Source: Hypoxylon rubiginosum (taxonomy: Eukaryota > Ascomycota > Sordariomycetes > Xylariales > Hypoxylaceae). From it: a stretch of 64,000 bases of DNA. Positions 28,101 through 39,341 of the stretch are shown here, piece after piece (the stretch's first letter is position 1; each line of letters begins with the position of its first letter). The stretch lies in assembly GCA_902806565.1 (NCBI GenBank), contig CADCXA010000024.1, positions 868,001 through 932,000 of the forward strand. The letters are read 5' to 3'. The notes under the pieces were generated by a model. The model had not been told where the DNA came from. It searched no databases and worked only from the letters and a program-made list of their open reading frames with translations. Both the position numbers and the translations under genes were made by a program.

Positions 28101-28294
28101 TGCAGCCCTCGCGGGCGGTCAACACGACCGACGCGCAGCTCATCATCGCGAACCGCGGGTTCGCCGGCACCCTCGTCAACGGCATGGGCGACGACCCGGA
28201 CCTGAGCCTCGGCGGCGTCGACGGCGGCACGGGCGGCTGCCGGTGCGAGTGGGTTAACTTTCAGGGGTTGAATAAGGCTACGACTACGAGGTAA
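25157..28294 (+). CDS. Large single-pass membrane protein, glycoprotein-like, function unknown
   Basis: Intronless frame of 1045 aa. Residues 1 to about 620 are disordered, rich in Pro, Ser, Gln and acidic residues, ending in a basic stretch (GREGRKRRRTW). One strong TM segment follows near 628-650 (VIGGIIAAIILAVVLAVVLT). The remaining ~390 residues carry several Asn-x-Ser/Thr sites (NLT, NNT, NET, NTT, NKT, NNS, NGT) and a few Cys, consistent with an extracellular, glycosylated domain. The basic residues on the N side put the N-terminus in the cytosol. Three NPF motifs (near 10-12, 342-344, 361-363) lie in the cytosolic part; NPF is the known ligand of EH-domain endocytic adaptors. A duplicated segment (SNPFKQQPQE / WNPFKKQTQE) shows internal repeat. 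Similar fungal proteins are sometimes labelled glycoprotease family, but I see no protease motif. G+C rises sharply after about 27,600. Confidence 0.75.
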   Translation: MDTTKSATNNPFGPSRLPNNPNLKDEWEEWEDSDDEGLVAMEDKDGLLIDLAGETTEKSAKPTNTQSILRNTSRHSVQRPVRVKSRGRQKAQNARVGIKLVTDMSTFRRPVKFVDPTALHALEGEPTSASIGSFSWLKKKPGNALGSKPINKHLLDPSPSDLSPAARPIVIGISLPSDNLSDYQASPQTANIETPIDLQGRFPLKSTTNTGNPTAPTPQQLRSVWSPDTEASQSPYPNSRAASSVYSQPSMYGGPVVDTDIPPVPALPATVQPKQKQTIRAENFDDDDDIGTPCTLFEEDGSPTMTRKSLKPKVAVVSPESASSRSHGWWDHVTTPFLQQSNPFKQQPQETGSSSSPQQWNPFKKQTQEAGSSASQPAAVPQEWLVIGDEKGSTSQSNPSDEPAKMPSNNLPVPEVPHEWWNGTDEKRAPSSEPTGLAISTPAAPQQQHTIQPVGTSSRSASPGRRETQSDKARILLEENHRPSEEPPPYSPPKPVNYVKYGVVLPPTQVIVNTARVPSPGPMTPGLPGTMTSQGAINMAEIPLTPAGPRPAPAVVLPDRAPGTFITGDHFYEARGQTNKTERQRRRHEKEEVVARKVGGFWRGRGCMPKDGCFGRSGREGRKRRRTWLAVIGGIIAAIILAVVLAVVLTQRHPGESPAPFSIWLNLTDFPPMPTGVLTVSGPENSEARTGCFLRTADTAWSCSLPKEEHDSVAPHEPDQPEFIFQIQYDNNTRALWKVADDNETSSGSQQTFLTDEGFSPDPQPPTIAEMRFLGNTTDHIEADNKAGEATPFFISVLETVNKTVGPNMLRRRQGPNNSIGTTDGGGFNLTEILPPPTLNGDGTSATARMFPRPVQQPVRLFDRGLPTEHYGFYTYFDKTIYLVDTVNANAADNGGGAPLAEAKSLVTFAQTRFLVQIWTRMENTTRLLGNGNGGGDGGAVPWTNGTASADTPGTMPYPVTVTEDMHGGDRNKKIDFVYGVLQPSRAVNTTDAQLIIANRGFAGTLVNGMGDDPDLSLGGVDGGTGGCRCEWVNFQGLNKATTTR

Positions 28295-29576
28295 AAATGG
28301 GGAAGGGAAAGGGGAAGGGGGGGATGGGGGTGTGTGCATGGACGGGTATCGGACGGGGAGAAAGGAAGGGTAGAGGCATTGCATTGCATTACGGACTTAA
28401 CGCGAGCATAATACGGCGTTTATTTTTTTTTCGCCCTCTTTTATTATCGAGGGCTTGCATTAGGAAGATTAGGAAGATAAAAACTCGGTGGATATGCTAC
28501 GATGGTATAGGTACCTGTTATGGTCTTTAGTGGTTGGTGGTTTTCGAGTGGGAATGAGTCGTCGCTTATGATTCGGATTTCTTGCGGATCCCCTTTTCAT
28601 CGGAGAGCTGGGACGAGGCAAGGATGCGGATGCCTTGGCTGGTGATGGGATCGTCTTATGGACTTAAGCGCCGTACGATCAGTATCGAACTATTCATATA
28701 CATAATAATACCTTCTTTTTGACTTGCTGTTACATTTAGTGCATCTTTGCCTCTATCGTGCATGTGGAACGGCGCACTGAGATCTTGGGACGCAGGGTTT
28801 ATATGCTGTTGGTTCAACTGTTCAACGACATTGCTACCCATTCAGGGGATAGACTTTCTCACGTAAGATCTAAAGGTTTCACATCACGATAAGCTGATAA
28901 ACGACATTAATCGTGATGGCTGATTAATCCACTCAAAAACATCATCTTGTGGTTGAAATCTTGCCTACTTTCCTGCCTCCTATATTATTTCTAATCATCT
29001 TGATCATCTTGATCGCTGAGGTTTTGATGCTATCATTTCCCCCGCAACTTCCATGTCAGCTCATTACCAGCAGCTGTTTCTAGTAACTGATAACTGACGT
29101 GCGCCGTTGAGTTGCACAAGTTAAAGGGATATTCCTCCTCGGCTGGCAGCGTAACATCGACAACTGCCAGTTACATATTGTAGGCGCGTGAATAATTATA
29201 GCTATAACTTCTGATTGGCAACCCAAAATAAGCGCTATCCTCGAGCGCGGATGCTCTACTATAAGTATTGGCACCAGGGATTTGGGTGCCGGCAATGCGA
29301 ATCCCACGAGTTCTGCCCGGCTGCGATTGGGCAGCCCTGTAGGTTCCCATGTGGAAAGTGGGTTAGAGTTACCTTGATGCGCCGTGGGGGCGTGGCACAG
29401 GCACGCCCTATGCCCTGTGCGATGAGGTATGATAGCGGACTTTATGCTAGGTATTATATCAGACCTGATCGGCAGACGTGTGCTGGAGAGGCATGAGATG
29501 CTTAAATGGGCGAGCCCCAAACCTCCATCTCTCGACGTAAGCTTGGGGTGTACCACCACGTCCACTCGCCGAAGCC
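28295..29576. other. Intergenic region, 1.28 kb, no recognisable gene
   Basis: Begins with a purine-rich GGGAAGGGAAAGG-type tract just after the stop codon, probably 3' UTR. The rest has only short open frames on both strands. One of 93 codons at 29215-29496 is Cys-rich but has no family resemblance or splice support. AGGTACCT occurs at about 28509. Confidence 0.5.
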
Positions 29577-32034
29577 ATGGATGACAACGTGTATCTAGGA
29601 GTTTGGACCAATTGGTCGCGGGGGTCAGTCTTTGGACCTACGTTGACCATGCAAAGAGAGCATGGCAACCTTCTTATAGCCTTCACGGCCTCGTTCATCG
29701 GTTTCGTGGCCGCTCGGTTTTGGAAGATCTTGTGTCTCGGCTTTCATAGATGCTGGTCGACCCCTAAACCGCAACACACCCTATATCATCAACGTCAAGT
29801 CATCCTGCGCAACTCGTCAGCCCCAGAAGTTAGCCTCTTGTCCTTCTTGCGGCTTCTATGGGCGTGGCGCAGATCGCCGATCAGACGCCTCGTTCTTGTT
29901 GCGTTCCTCGCACTTGTCGCCCTGATTTCCCTCGCCGGCTTTACTGTCGCCGGGGGTTTCTCCTCTAGCATCTCTACGGCCGCCGGCGACGAGGTTCTGC
30001 TGAAAGGCGGCAATTGTGGAATAGTAGCGCCTCTCGCGGACCTGACGACGTCAACCGTCCAAGATGCGGAGGCCGATACTCGTCTCACCTCGGAGCACGT
30101 CAACGACGCTCTGAACTACGCCGAGCAGTGTTATGGCGGGACGGGACAGTCGGGCGACATGGAATGCAATAAGTTCATGGTCGGCAACCTCACAACTTCG
30201 ATAACCAATGATAAGGCAGGTTGCCCTTTTCAGGATTCGATATGTCGCAATACCGGATCCAACCTGGAATTAGATACGGGATACATCGATAGCAACGACC
30301 ACCTGGGTTTAAATGCTCCCGAAGACGAGAGATTCGCAATGAGATACGTTATGCATTGTGCTCCTCTTAAGACGGAGGGATACACAAGCCGCATTGTCGC
30401 GTCCAATCGAACCTGGGTCAGATACCACTACGGGGATGTCCTAACGGGATCGTCAGATAACGCGACAATACTCAACTATACCTACCAAATACAAGATATA
30501 GACTCGCAGTATATCGGTGAGGGGCGGGGTGCATGGCTTGAGGGCAAGTATTTCACGTTAAGGTAAGCACCCCCCTCCCCTTTCCCCCCCCCCCCCAAGT
30601 ATTTTATAGATTGTGTATGTGTCTAATTCGATCCGGAATCACTAGTTCAAAGGGAGCCACAACATTGAATGGACAGCCATACGGTGGCTTATATACCCCT
30701 ATCCCCGAGCTCCAGACTCCCGACGGAGACGCAACCGTTGTCTTCTTGTCAGGGAACGGAGTCGGGTTTATCCAGCCCATGGACGACGGGTGGTATCAAG
30801 TAACCACGCCTTGGGGAACCGTCAGAGATACCGGGGGTTCCGGATCTGTCCAATCTTATCGCCCAAACGAAGCAGCCTTGCCGATGGGCTGTGTCGAAAA
30901 ATGGCAGTGGTGCAATTCGGCATACCCGAGAGAGAGCGGGTGCGGACCGCTTGCCAGCGGATACGATGCTCTCTTCGGAGCTGCGCCGCTGTTCAACTTG
31001 ACGGTTGAAGATTTCGATCCATCTAGGCCCGTGTCGCCTAACGAGCCTGGAAATCGCCTGGTCTGGCCCGCGTTGATATTCTGGGGGTATCCTTCCATAC
31101 TCCCCTCGATACTAAGACACCTTGGAGCAAGGTCTCTTGAATCCCAGACACGGCTTAGTGACGGGTTGCAATGGCCGCTGCCTGACAACCAGTGGCATTT
31201 GGATGTGAAGCGTTGGTTTTCAACAATTCTTGCATCTGTCCAAGCATCCTTCGTCGACACCGCCCTAGGGAATACCAACCCCGAGTTTGATCAGTATGCC
31301 CTGCCTCCTCTTACTGATGGAGAGCGAACATTATGTTCTAGTCAGGTATGCGCGCCTTGGTTTCTTTTACTCCTATCTTGGCTTACTCCAGCTCCACCGG
31401 CTAATCCCTGGTCTAGAAGATACATAGTTCGGCATATACGTCGTTCAGCATGTTTGGACTTTGCTTTACATTCGTAACTGGCGCCCTCATAATAGTGATA
31501 TCATTCGCCCTGGAGCCAATACTGTCATTTCTTTACAAATGGAAAAAGTACAAGCCGCACGCTTACCTCGAGTGGAACACAAATACCAATCTTCAGCTGC
31601 ACCGTTTCGCGCACGAAGAACTGGGCCTGGTCGAGTGGAAAGACTGCACCAGGGAGGTACCGACGACGGACCCGCACGTATATCTGGCCGGTCTCGATAT
31701 CGCAGACCCCAAGCATCCCGTGCTATCTCGCCAAGCGGGCTCAAACATGATGCGAGGCAAACCAGAGCAGGATACTCGGTCCGGCAGCGACAAGTCGTTC
31801 GTGAAGAACCATGTCACCGTCGAAACTATGCGGGACGATATCGCGACGTATCAGCACCAGGAGGTGGATCGTATGACGAAACCCGGGACGCCTTTGAGCC
31901 CGACAGAAGGGTCCCTTACCATCGGGCGCGCCAGTACCGAGAACAGTTCGCGATATAACTGGCCTGTCAGCGCGGTATCTTCCGCGGCCGAATCTCAATC
32001 TCGCCCGCATCATACGCCTGGAGGGTCAGCGTAA
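29577..32034 (+). CDS. Three-TM membrane protein with large extracellular region, function unknown
   Basis: Three exons fit: 29577-30562, 30646-31345 and 31417-32034, giving 767 aa in one continuous frame. Hydrophobic segments are visible near residues 20-45 (LLIAFTASFIGFVAARFW), 103-128 (LVLVAFLALVALISLAGFTV) and 575-598 (FTFVTGALIIVISFALEPIL). The ~440 residues between the second and third segments contain multiple Cys and Asn-x-Ser/Thr sites, so they are probably extracytosolic. The C-terminal ~170 residues are hydrophilic and probably cytosolic. This architecture recurs in hypothetical proteins of filamentous ascomycetes with no assigned role; I do not recognise a named family. Intron 1 contains a run of 13 C, a place where assemblies or reads may slip. 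Confidence 0.75.
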
Positions 32035-32470
32035 GAGAGTAAGAAAAGTGTACAGTATAGAGATTTTAATATGTAAATGCCTTTGGTTATGAAGGCTAGA
32101 TGTACTCTAAATAGCCCGGAGTCGGGGGAACTGGATCGGCGTCTTGTTTACAAGCTCCGAAATATGGCACTGGGAGAATGGTCGACGTGTATGAATATCA
32201 AGAAGCGTTGCCGTTTCATGGTTGGTAGTTCAATTTACCTGCCTCCTATTCATACCAATACTAGCAATTTCTTTTCCCTTGTTCATCCCTAGTCGGAAAG
32301 GATACTAAGCACCTGTCAATCAGCTCAACGTCATTGAATGAATGGATTGAAAGTGGCTGGTAGTAAGCCAGTTTGATATTATGCGCAGGCTAGGTATCAA
32401 GAACACTATGATCTGCTTGACTAGGTCATTACCTATTATGTATATACCATCTATTCCAGTACTCGTATGT
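32035..32470. other. Convergent 3' intergenic region
   Basis: The 436 bp between the stop codons of two converging genes (three-TM protein on + and AAA ATPase on -) should contain both 3' UTRs. No gene is seen in it. Confidence 0.5.
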
Positions 32471-35400
32471 TTAGTCGTCGCCATCTGAGCTGTTGTCAGA
32501 CTCATCCGTGCCCCTAGCTTTCTCCTTGCCCTTCCTCCTCTCGCTCTTAGCCTCGTCCTTCTTGTGCCTTTTCGAACGCGCCGTCTTCTTCGTCTGCTCC
32601 TTCTTCTTACCTTTCTTCTTCCCCTTTTTATGCGCCGCGGACGACCTTTCGCGATCCAAGTCGGACTCTTGCGACGCGAACACCTCCTCGCTGGCGTCGG
32701 AATCCGACGGGTCGGAGTCGTCGGAGTCGGACTCTTCGTCGTCGGACAGGGGCAGGGACTTGAGCTTGCGGGACTCGGAGTGCTTGTAGGCACCCCGGGT
32801 GCGGTCGCGGGCCGCGATCTTCTCCTCGTCGAAGCCGTGCGTGACCTGCAGATAATAATCGAACTCGTGGGAGGCCGTCGCGATGGTCTGGAACTGCTCG
32901 ACGGACAGCGTCGGCGCGGCGCCCGCAAAGCCCGCGCCCGCGCCCGCGCCCGCGGCGTCCTGCGCCTTGAAGTCCGCGAGCGCGAGCGCCGACTGGAACG
33001 CGTTCCGGATCTGCCGCCCGTTCCAGTGCAGCTCCTCGAAGTTGAGGTCCGCGTACCGCAGGATCTTCTCCCGGTCGATCCGCACCCGCGGCCGCCCGAG
33101 GCTCCCCCGCTCCGCGTTGAGCTCCTTGAGCCGCCGCAGGTTCACCTTCCAGATCCGGCGCGACTGCGCCCGGTCCAGCTTCGGGTAGTACAGCGTGAGG
33201 TGCAGCCGCGAGCGGAAGGCGTCGTCGATCATCCCGACGCGGTTGGTGGTGAGGAAGAGGATGCCGGAATAGTATTCCAGGGTCCGCAAGAAGACTGGAA
33301 GTCGTTAGTGTCAGTCTGGAGTACGTGACTAGTTCGTAGGAACAGGATTGCCTACTCGACACGAGCCCATTTCGCTTGATATCTTCCTTGCTACGTTTCG
33401 CGAGAAATACGTCGGCTTCGTCCAACAAGAGAACGCAGCCCCATCTGTGGGCCAAGTAAAAAAGCCGATCGAGGTTCTTCTCGACGACGTCCGGCTGGTA
33501 TCCGATGTCTCCTGTTCAAGTGTTTAATAACAATAGTGACAACTTCCGTGGAATGAGTGCACGTACCACAGGTGATAGGGAACAATGGCCGCTTTGTGTA
33601 AGCAGCCACGCATTCTATGATAGTGTCAATTACTTGCTTCATCGTTATATTCTCGCTGTAAAGGACTGTTACTTACCCGCAGTTGAGGTCTTTCCAACTC
33701 CAGGGGCACCGTGAATTAGTATGATACACCCTTTGCCTAGAAACAGATTTTAGTCTACGAAAGCAAACATCAGATAGGAGGGGATTTACCTTTGCCCTTA
33801 ACTAGGTCAACCTCTGAAGTCTGGTGAACTCCTTCCTTGAGAACGCTAGTGCTGGCGGTATGGTTCTTAACCATTGCAAGTACTATGTCCTTATGGCCTG
33901 GCGGTAGCACGAGGTCTTTCCAACCAGCATCATCAGCACTCTGTTTGCCATCAAGATCGTGGTCGAGCGTCCATCGGAGTAAGTTTGCGTCCAGTTGAAC
34001 TATAGGCAGATATATTTTAGTCTTGTAACTCTGGATAGTGGGACAGGTTAAGTAGAGACTTACCCCATTTTCGGCTCCGCAAGGCAAACCCGGGGACTTG
34101 ACCGGGCAGAAGGAGTATGAAATTAGTGGCTTCCATGTGTCTCTTAATAGCATTGCGAATCAACCTCGGGGTCTTCTCTTCCGGCTCATATTCGTAGAGA
34201 TACCGCCGAAGAGAGGCATTTGCTTTATGGGTATTGGAGACCTCGGTGTATACGTCTCGACTGCATTGTGATTTCTCGCACGGCTTCTTATGGGGGCAAG
34301 TTGGTACCGGAGCTACTACCTCCATGACCTGGCCAAAGAGCCTAGGAGGCGCAGTAGTCCTCAGGGGGCCGACGGCTGGGCGGTCAGATTCTTTCTCTTG
34401 GTAAAAGAGTTTGATGTCGATAATGACCGAGCTGGCGACCTAAACGAGAGAGTCAGTATGAAGAGAATTAGAACAGTGCGTGATATTAGGTATCATTAGC
34501 TGTCATTGTGGTGCTTCAGCTAAGTTCGAGTCACGTAAGAGAACTACACACCTCTTGTCTATCATCACCGACGGTTAGCCCCTCGTAGGTCATGTGTGAA
34601 ATCGCTGTCATGTCGATAAACTTGCGGCCTCGCTCTAGGAGCATCTTGGATATTTGCCCCTCTTGTCGGTGGAAGCGGAGTGGGTAGCCTTCGAGACTGG
34701 TAATATCAACCTCCCCTTCAAAGGGCTTGAAGATGAAGAAATCTTCGACGGGGGTATATTTCTCCCCATCGAACGATACTGAAAAGCAGAAGACTATCAA
34801 CTGGGAGAAGCGCTCCCTCGCACTGATAGTCAAAAGCTCTTGACCCTGCGATTCGGGCGTGATTATTGAATTGTAGTCAAGGTTCGGGTCAACGTAAACA
34901 CCAACACCGCCTGTTGAGTGGACGACGCGGTATGCTTGCGGCGTGAGTTTGGGTTTGGTAAAATACCTCACAGCCTTGTTTCCCGGTTCCATAATAGTGA
35001 CCTCCTGGTGGCCTCTCTTAATCGGGCAGTATATTGTGTCGTTAAAGTTGAACAGCATCCATAGGTTTTCAAAGGCGATTTTAGTCGCCGAACCATTGCG
35101 AACTTCCTCGTAGAGTTGGATTTGTGGTTCTAGATACGTGTCAATAAACTTCATAAGTTCACGGAAGTGCGTGAGCGCCTGTTGAATTGCCTCTGGGCTT
35201 TCTTCGTCCGAGGATGGTGCATCAGCTGCGTCCTGGGGCTTGTCAGGCTGATTGGCATCTGTGTTCGAACCCGAACCCGATGGTGCTCCATCCTCTTCAT
35301 TGGCGTCGGCTTGTTCTTTGGGCCTGGGATCCTTAGCATCGCTATCACTCTTCTTCTCGGCGGCAGACCTGCAAGATGTTTAATAGGACATACATATCTC

Positions 35401-36375
35401 CAGGAAAGAAAAAACCAACCTCGAATCACTTTCAAGCTTGGCAAGGTGCGCTCGAAACTCCGCAAGGTTGCGGATGATGCTACGAAATGGTTTGAAGAGC
35501 TCAGTAAGGTTGTATCTGGTAGCGTAAAAGTGCGTGGTTCTTCTGAAGAAATTGGCGACGGGTACTGAATCGATTCGAATCCCGACTACCTCGACGTCTC
35601 TGGGATTTGGCATCTCGTCATTGCCAATGCTCTGTGCAGTCTCCGCAGACTTTTCGCTCTTCCATCTATAAAGAGCTCGAATGAAATGCTGAGGAGCTAC
35701 GCTCGAGCGGTAAGTGTTGGGCGATTCATCTCGATCCAATTTGAAGCGACCAGTAGCGTCTAACTCGTTGTCGATGTGGAAGAATCTTGTGCTGAGCCCA
35801 GAAGCGGGCGTTGCCGGCTCTTCATCACTAGCATTCGCCTTATCGTCATCGTCATCGTCCTCTGGCTTTCTTTTATCTAGCTGTGACTCCAAAGAGTGGA
35901 TTCGTGTCTCAAGGCTGTGAACATAGTCGACAAAGCCTGCAATAAGACGTGGCCCTTTCCTCCCTCGGGTTCGCAGGCTGCGCTTTAATTCCGGCCCCGG
36001 CCTATGCCCTAGCTTCCGGGCGTAAGCCTCGAAGAGACTCGCATGGGTCAATCGGCCAGCCTTTTTGACGTCTGCTTCAGAATCGCTGGTAGAGCTAGCT
36101 GTGCTAACATCACTATCACTATCCGATGATGGCGGGTTGACGATAACTACATCGACTACTTTCTCAAAGTGTTGGCCAGGAGGAGGATTAAAGGGACGCT
36201 TCCGAGCCTTGCGGACCGGTGTTGACTTGGGTTGGTCCACCACGCTGGTCTTGCTCACTGCTGCTTCTGGTCCCTCTTTTGGCAACTCTATAGCTTCATT
36301 TTTCGACTCTACAGTCTCATCTCGGACTTGCTCCACCGTCCCCTTTGCCGGTGAGGGGTCATTTTCATCTGACAT
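32471..36375 (-). CDS. AAA+ ATPase with DUF7025-type N-terminal domain
   Basis: Eight exons on the minus strand fit: 36375-35420, 35368-34552, 34439-34064, 33999-33790, 33736-33677, 33614-33567, 33511-33356 and 33294-32471, giving 1148 aa with every junction in phase. Residues 1 to about 230 are acidic and low-complexity with a short coiled coil (VHSLETRIHSLESQLDKR). The middle holds the DUF7025-like region (VEDFFIFKPFEGEVDITSLE). The AAA core has Walker A GAPGVGKTS (about 796-804), Walker B CVLLLDEADVF (about 848-858), sensor-1 FLTTNRVG and the arginine-finger region DDAFRSRLHL. The last ~100 residues are a Lys/Ser/Asp-rich tail (KKGKKKGKKKEQTKK) suggesting a nuclear or nucleic-acid-associated protein. 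The family is widespread and expanded in filamentous fungi; its cellular role is not known. It is divergently arranged with the STAND-like gene. Confidence 0.9.
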
Positions 36376-36971
36376 GCCCGTAGTCGTAGCAAATCACCAG
36401 GCCTCAGGTTCCCGCTTTCCTACTTGAGCCAGCCAAATGGACAATATATAAAATCGTTCAGAACTCAAATTCGACACGACAAAACATTCAGGTTAGAGCC
36501 ATGCCAGGAGGGAAAGAGTAGAGATGGGCGGGTAAGGCTAGCTTTCTATTTTTCACGCAGCTAAAATTAGTGATGGTGTTCAAAAATGGGGTCTTCTGAA
36601 TGAAATATGCAGCTGAAGGGGGTGGCGGCCATTGTGCAATTCAGGATTCAAAATTTTAGATCATGATTGGTCCACGGTGAATTCAGCTCGAGTATTACCC
36701 TCACAAAAACCTCTATGCTCAAGGGGGACAGCAAGGGTCCTGATTGGTTTATCGTGCGGTTAGCCGCATGGCCCCCAACGAAGCATATCTACGAAACCCC
36801 CCTCGATTTCCATTGTAGCCTAATGCTTACCTTATCCTGAGCCTTCGGCAGTGCCTCCTTCCTGTCTAGTGTCTACCTAATGTCACTGCTCTTTCATCTT
36901 TGATAACAGCAGGAATCAGGCACTTGAGAATATCACAAGCCTCCCATATACTTCATGCCACCATTGTCGAC
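36376..36971. promoter_or_regulatory. Shared divergent promoter with CCAAT boxes
   Basis: The 596 bp between the start codons of the AAA ATPase (-) and the STAND-like gene (+) must contain both promoters. Inverted CCAAT boxes (ATTGG) are seen at 36666-36670 and 36743-36747, each in a TGATTGGT context typical of CCAAT-binding-complex sites. The short spacing allows co-regulation but does not prove it. Confidence 0.5.
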
Positions 36972-39341
36972 ATGGCGTCACCACAAACCGAAGTTCATGG
37001 ATCATTTGAACGGCGTTACTCTGAAACTTCTCAATCATGGCCGAAACCGATGAGATCCCGGACCATTTCAAACAGTGTGGTAGAATTCCTCGAGACTCGG
37101 CCTCAGCAGGCTTTTGGGTCTGAAGTTGCCCAGATGATCGGTTCACAAGCTCCCCAGTATACCCCGGAGATTGACCAATTCGTGGCGGCATCCGAGTTCA
37201 CCGAGTAAGTGTTACGGAATGGTATTGAAGTCGACTGATAGCTAAAGCCGTGTAGGTTAGATTATTTCAAAGAATCCGAACAGAGGATGGTACGGTTTAA
37301 GGAAACACTATCACAATTCTGTAAGAACCTCGAAAAGCAGAAGCTTGGGAGTAGACTTAATATCGAGATCAAGAAACCTGGTGACTACAAGATGGAGGAT
37401 GTCTTGAAGGTTGCCCAGGAGCTTCAGTCGAAGCGTACGGACGACAGGGCGGCGAAAGGGTGTCTAGGAAAGATCCGTCGTTGTTTTCATTCTCTCGTCA
37501 AGCAACGAGGAACTCTGCACAACCTCCTGAGTTTCATACCGAATGACAGTTATGGCTCAGTCATCTGTGGAGGCTTCACTGTAATTCTTTCTGTAATACT
37601 ACCTCATCCATCAGAACGATCAGGACGAATCTAACTTCTCCTAGGCTGTAGACCGAGCTGAGGACTTACGAGAAGAGATCTACACTGCTCTGGCGGAGAT
37701 ACCCACACAGCTAGAGCAGACGAATGCCACGATTAACCTTCACAAGCAATCCAAAGAACTAAAACGACAGGCGGATTCTGTTTTCGTTGCAATTTTTGAG
37801 GTTCTGGAGTCTATAATAAGAGAACTTTCTAAAAGTTCGAGAAGTAAGTGTCCACCTAGGTACCTAGTGCCGATGTTTTATTCAAGATGGCTAAACGTTA
37901 CCAGAGAAAACAATAACGATCACTCTAAAGGGGGAACAATATGGAGCTAGTATCACTGCCGCCATCGAGACTCTGAAAAGAGCCCTTAAAGCCTTTCAAC
38001 GCGAAGCCCAAATATGCGATTCAAAGAGACTTGGGCGCCTTGAGGGACACGCAGTAGGCACCAGACTAACGGTAGAAGACACCAATACGACGCTAAGCGG
38101 TATTCTATCCTATGTTCTGATTACTGCTTCCTCCGCTGAACATGAAACTAGAATTAACCGAGGAGTATAAAAGAGATAGAGACTATCAGTATAAGAAGCT
38201 CGAGGAGCTCCCAGAACAGCTCGTAACTGCAATGTTCAACCAACTATATCGGTTCCATGCCAGCAATCCATCATTTAACTCCCATGATGGGACTAGTAAG
38301 ATACACCATCCTCATGTGCCTGATCGATACTAAACCAAGTAAATTGATACAGTTGACCGATATCAGTCCAGAAGGAAAGAAATCGATTACAGTTATGCTG
38401 CGCTCAAAGCATCTTCCTCATCCGCTTTTCACGAGCTGACTATGAGCTCTCCTAAAGAACGACAAGTTCTTGCGAGAAAATGGCTCCGTGATGCGAGCTT
38501 ATCGGAAACCGATCTCCAGAAAGACGTAGAAGAGTGTCTAGGAGATATCGAAACACTGAGTCTCCGAGAGAAGGATAGGATCAAATGGATTATCGAGTCA
38601 GACGAAATCAAGCATTGGCTAACGGCGCCCAACTCGCAGACCCTCGCTATCGAAGCGGAAACTCCACCTGATGAATCGATAAATCCTATGACAGCGACTT
38701 GTTCATTTCTGTCCAAGACTGTCTCGACCAACACAGACTTCCCGGTATTGACATACTTCGCAGGCCTTGGAGCGACTGAGAACCGAGACGAAACGACAAG
38801 TGGATCGACAGTTATGATGAAGAGTCTCGTTGCCCAACTAGTATTACACGTAGCTGAGCACAGACCTGACATCGGCCTTGACTTTCTAAAGAAGAAGAGA
38901 TTCAATCAGAAATCGCTCACATCGCCGTCCAAACTGATCGGTCTATTCTGTCGCATCCTCGACAAGCTGTCTGAAGAGGGGCAAGGTAATGTTGTCTTTA
39001 TAATTATCGATTCGGTTTCCCGCTTCAATGGGACTATGGAGGAAGCAGTAGAGGACGTGCTGCTACTTCTCGATGCCGTTGAGCAGGCAGACATTACGTT
39101 TAAGTTGTTAGTGACTGACCTGGGACCCCCTTCTATGGCGAGACTCCAGGAGAGACAAATCGCAGAGCTCTTCGTGCCGGACAACGTCGACGGCGGAAAG
39201 AATGACCTGAATATGGAAGAGCTAGACATGGATACGAGTTTATCGATCGAAGACTTCCGGTCGTCGCAGAGAAGAGAGCCAGCCTCAGATGATGATACCG
39301 AGGATTCCTTCAGCGATAATGAGTATATCGTTGGCAGCTGA
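36972..39341 (+). CDS. Fungal STAND-like protein lacking a visible P-loop
   Basis: Six exons fit: 36972-37204, 37256-37580, 37645-37843, 37905-38099, 38152-38295 and 38353-39341, giving 694 aa with all junctions in frame. The last intron has a perfect ACTAAAC branch site. Residues about 80-190 resemble the helical N-terminal region of fungal NACHT/STAND proteins (ending YGSVICGGFT, then AVDRAEDLREEIYTALAEIP). A central helical region follows, then from about residue 400 a domain with IKHWLTAPNSQTLAI, a Phe/Gly-rich strand (FPVLTYFAGLGA) and a Walker-B-like strand (VVFIIIDSVSRF, about 578-589). No Walker A motif is present where a nucleotide-binding loop is expected, so ATPase activity is doubtful. 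The C-terminus is acidic (DDDTEDSFSDNE). I infer an intracellular helical scaffold or signalling protein of the STAND-like type. The start at 36972 was chosen over an upstream in-frame ATG at 36900 by length and context. Confidence 0.7.

Noticed and set aside
32564..33455. Long overlapping open frames on both strands inside the AAA gene (up to 275 codons)
   Set aside because: They lie in a very G+C-rich stretch where stop codons are rare. The reading on the minus strand with Walker motifs and consistent splicing explains the locus.
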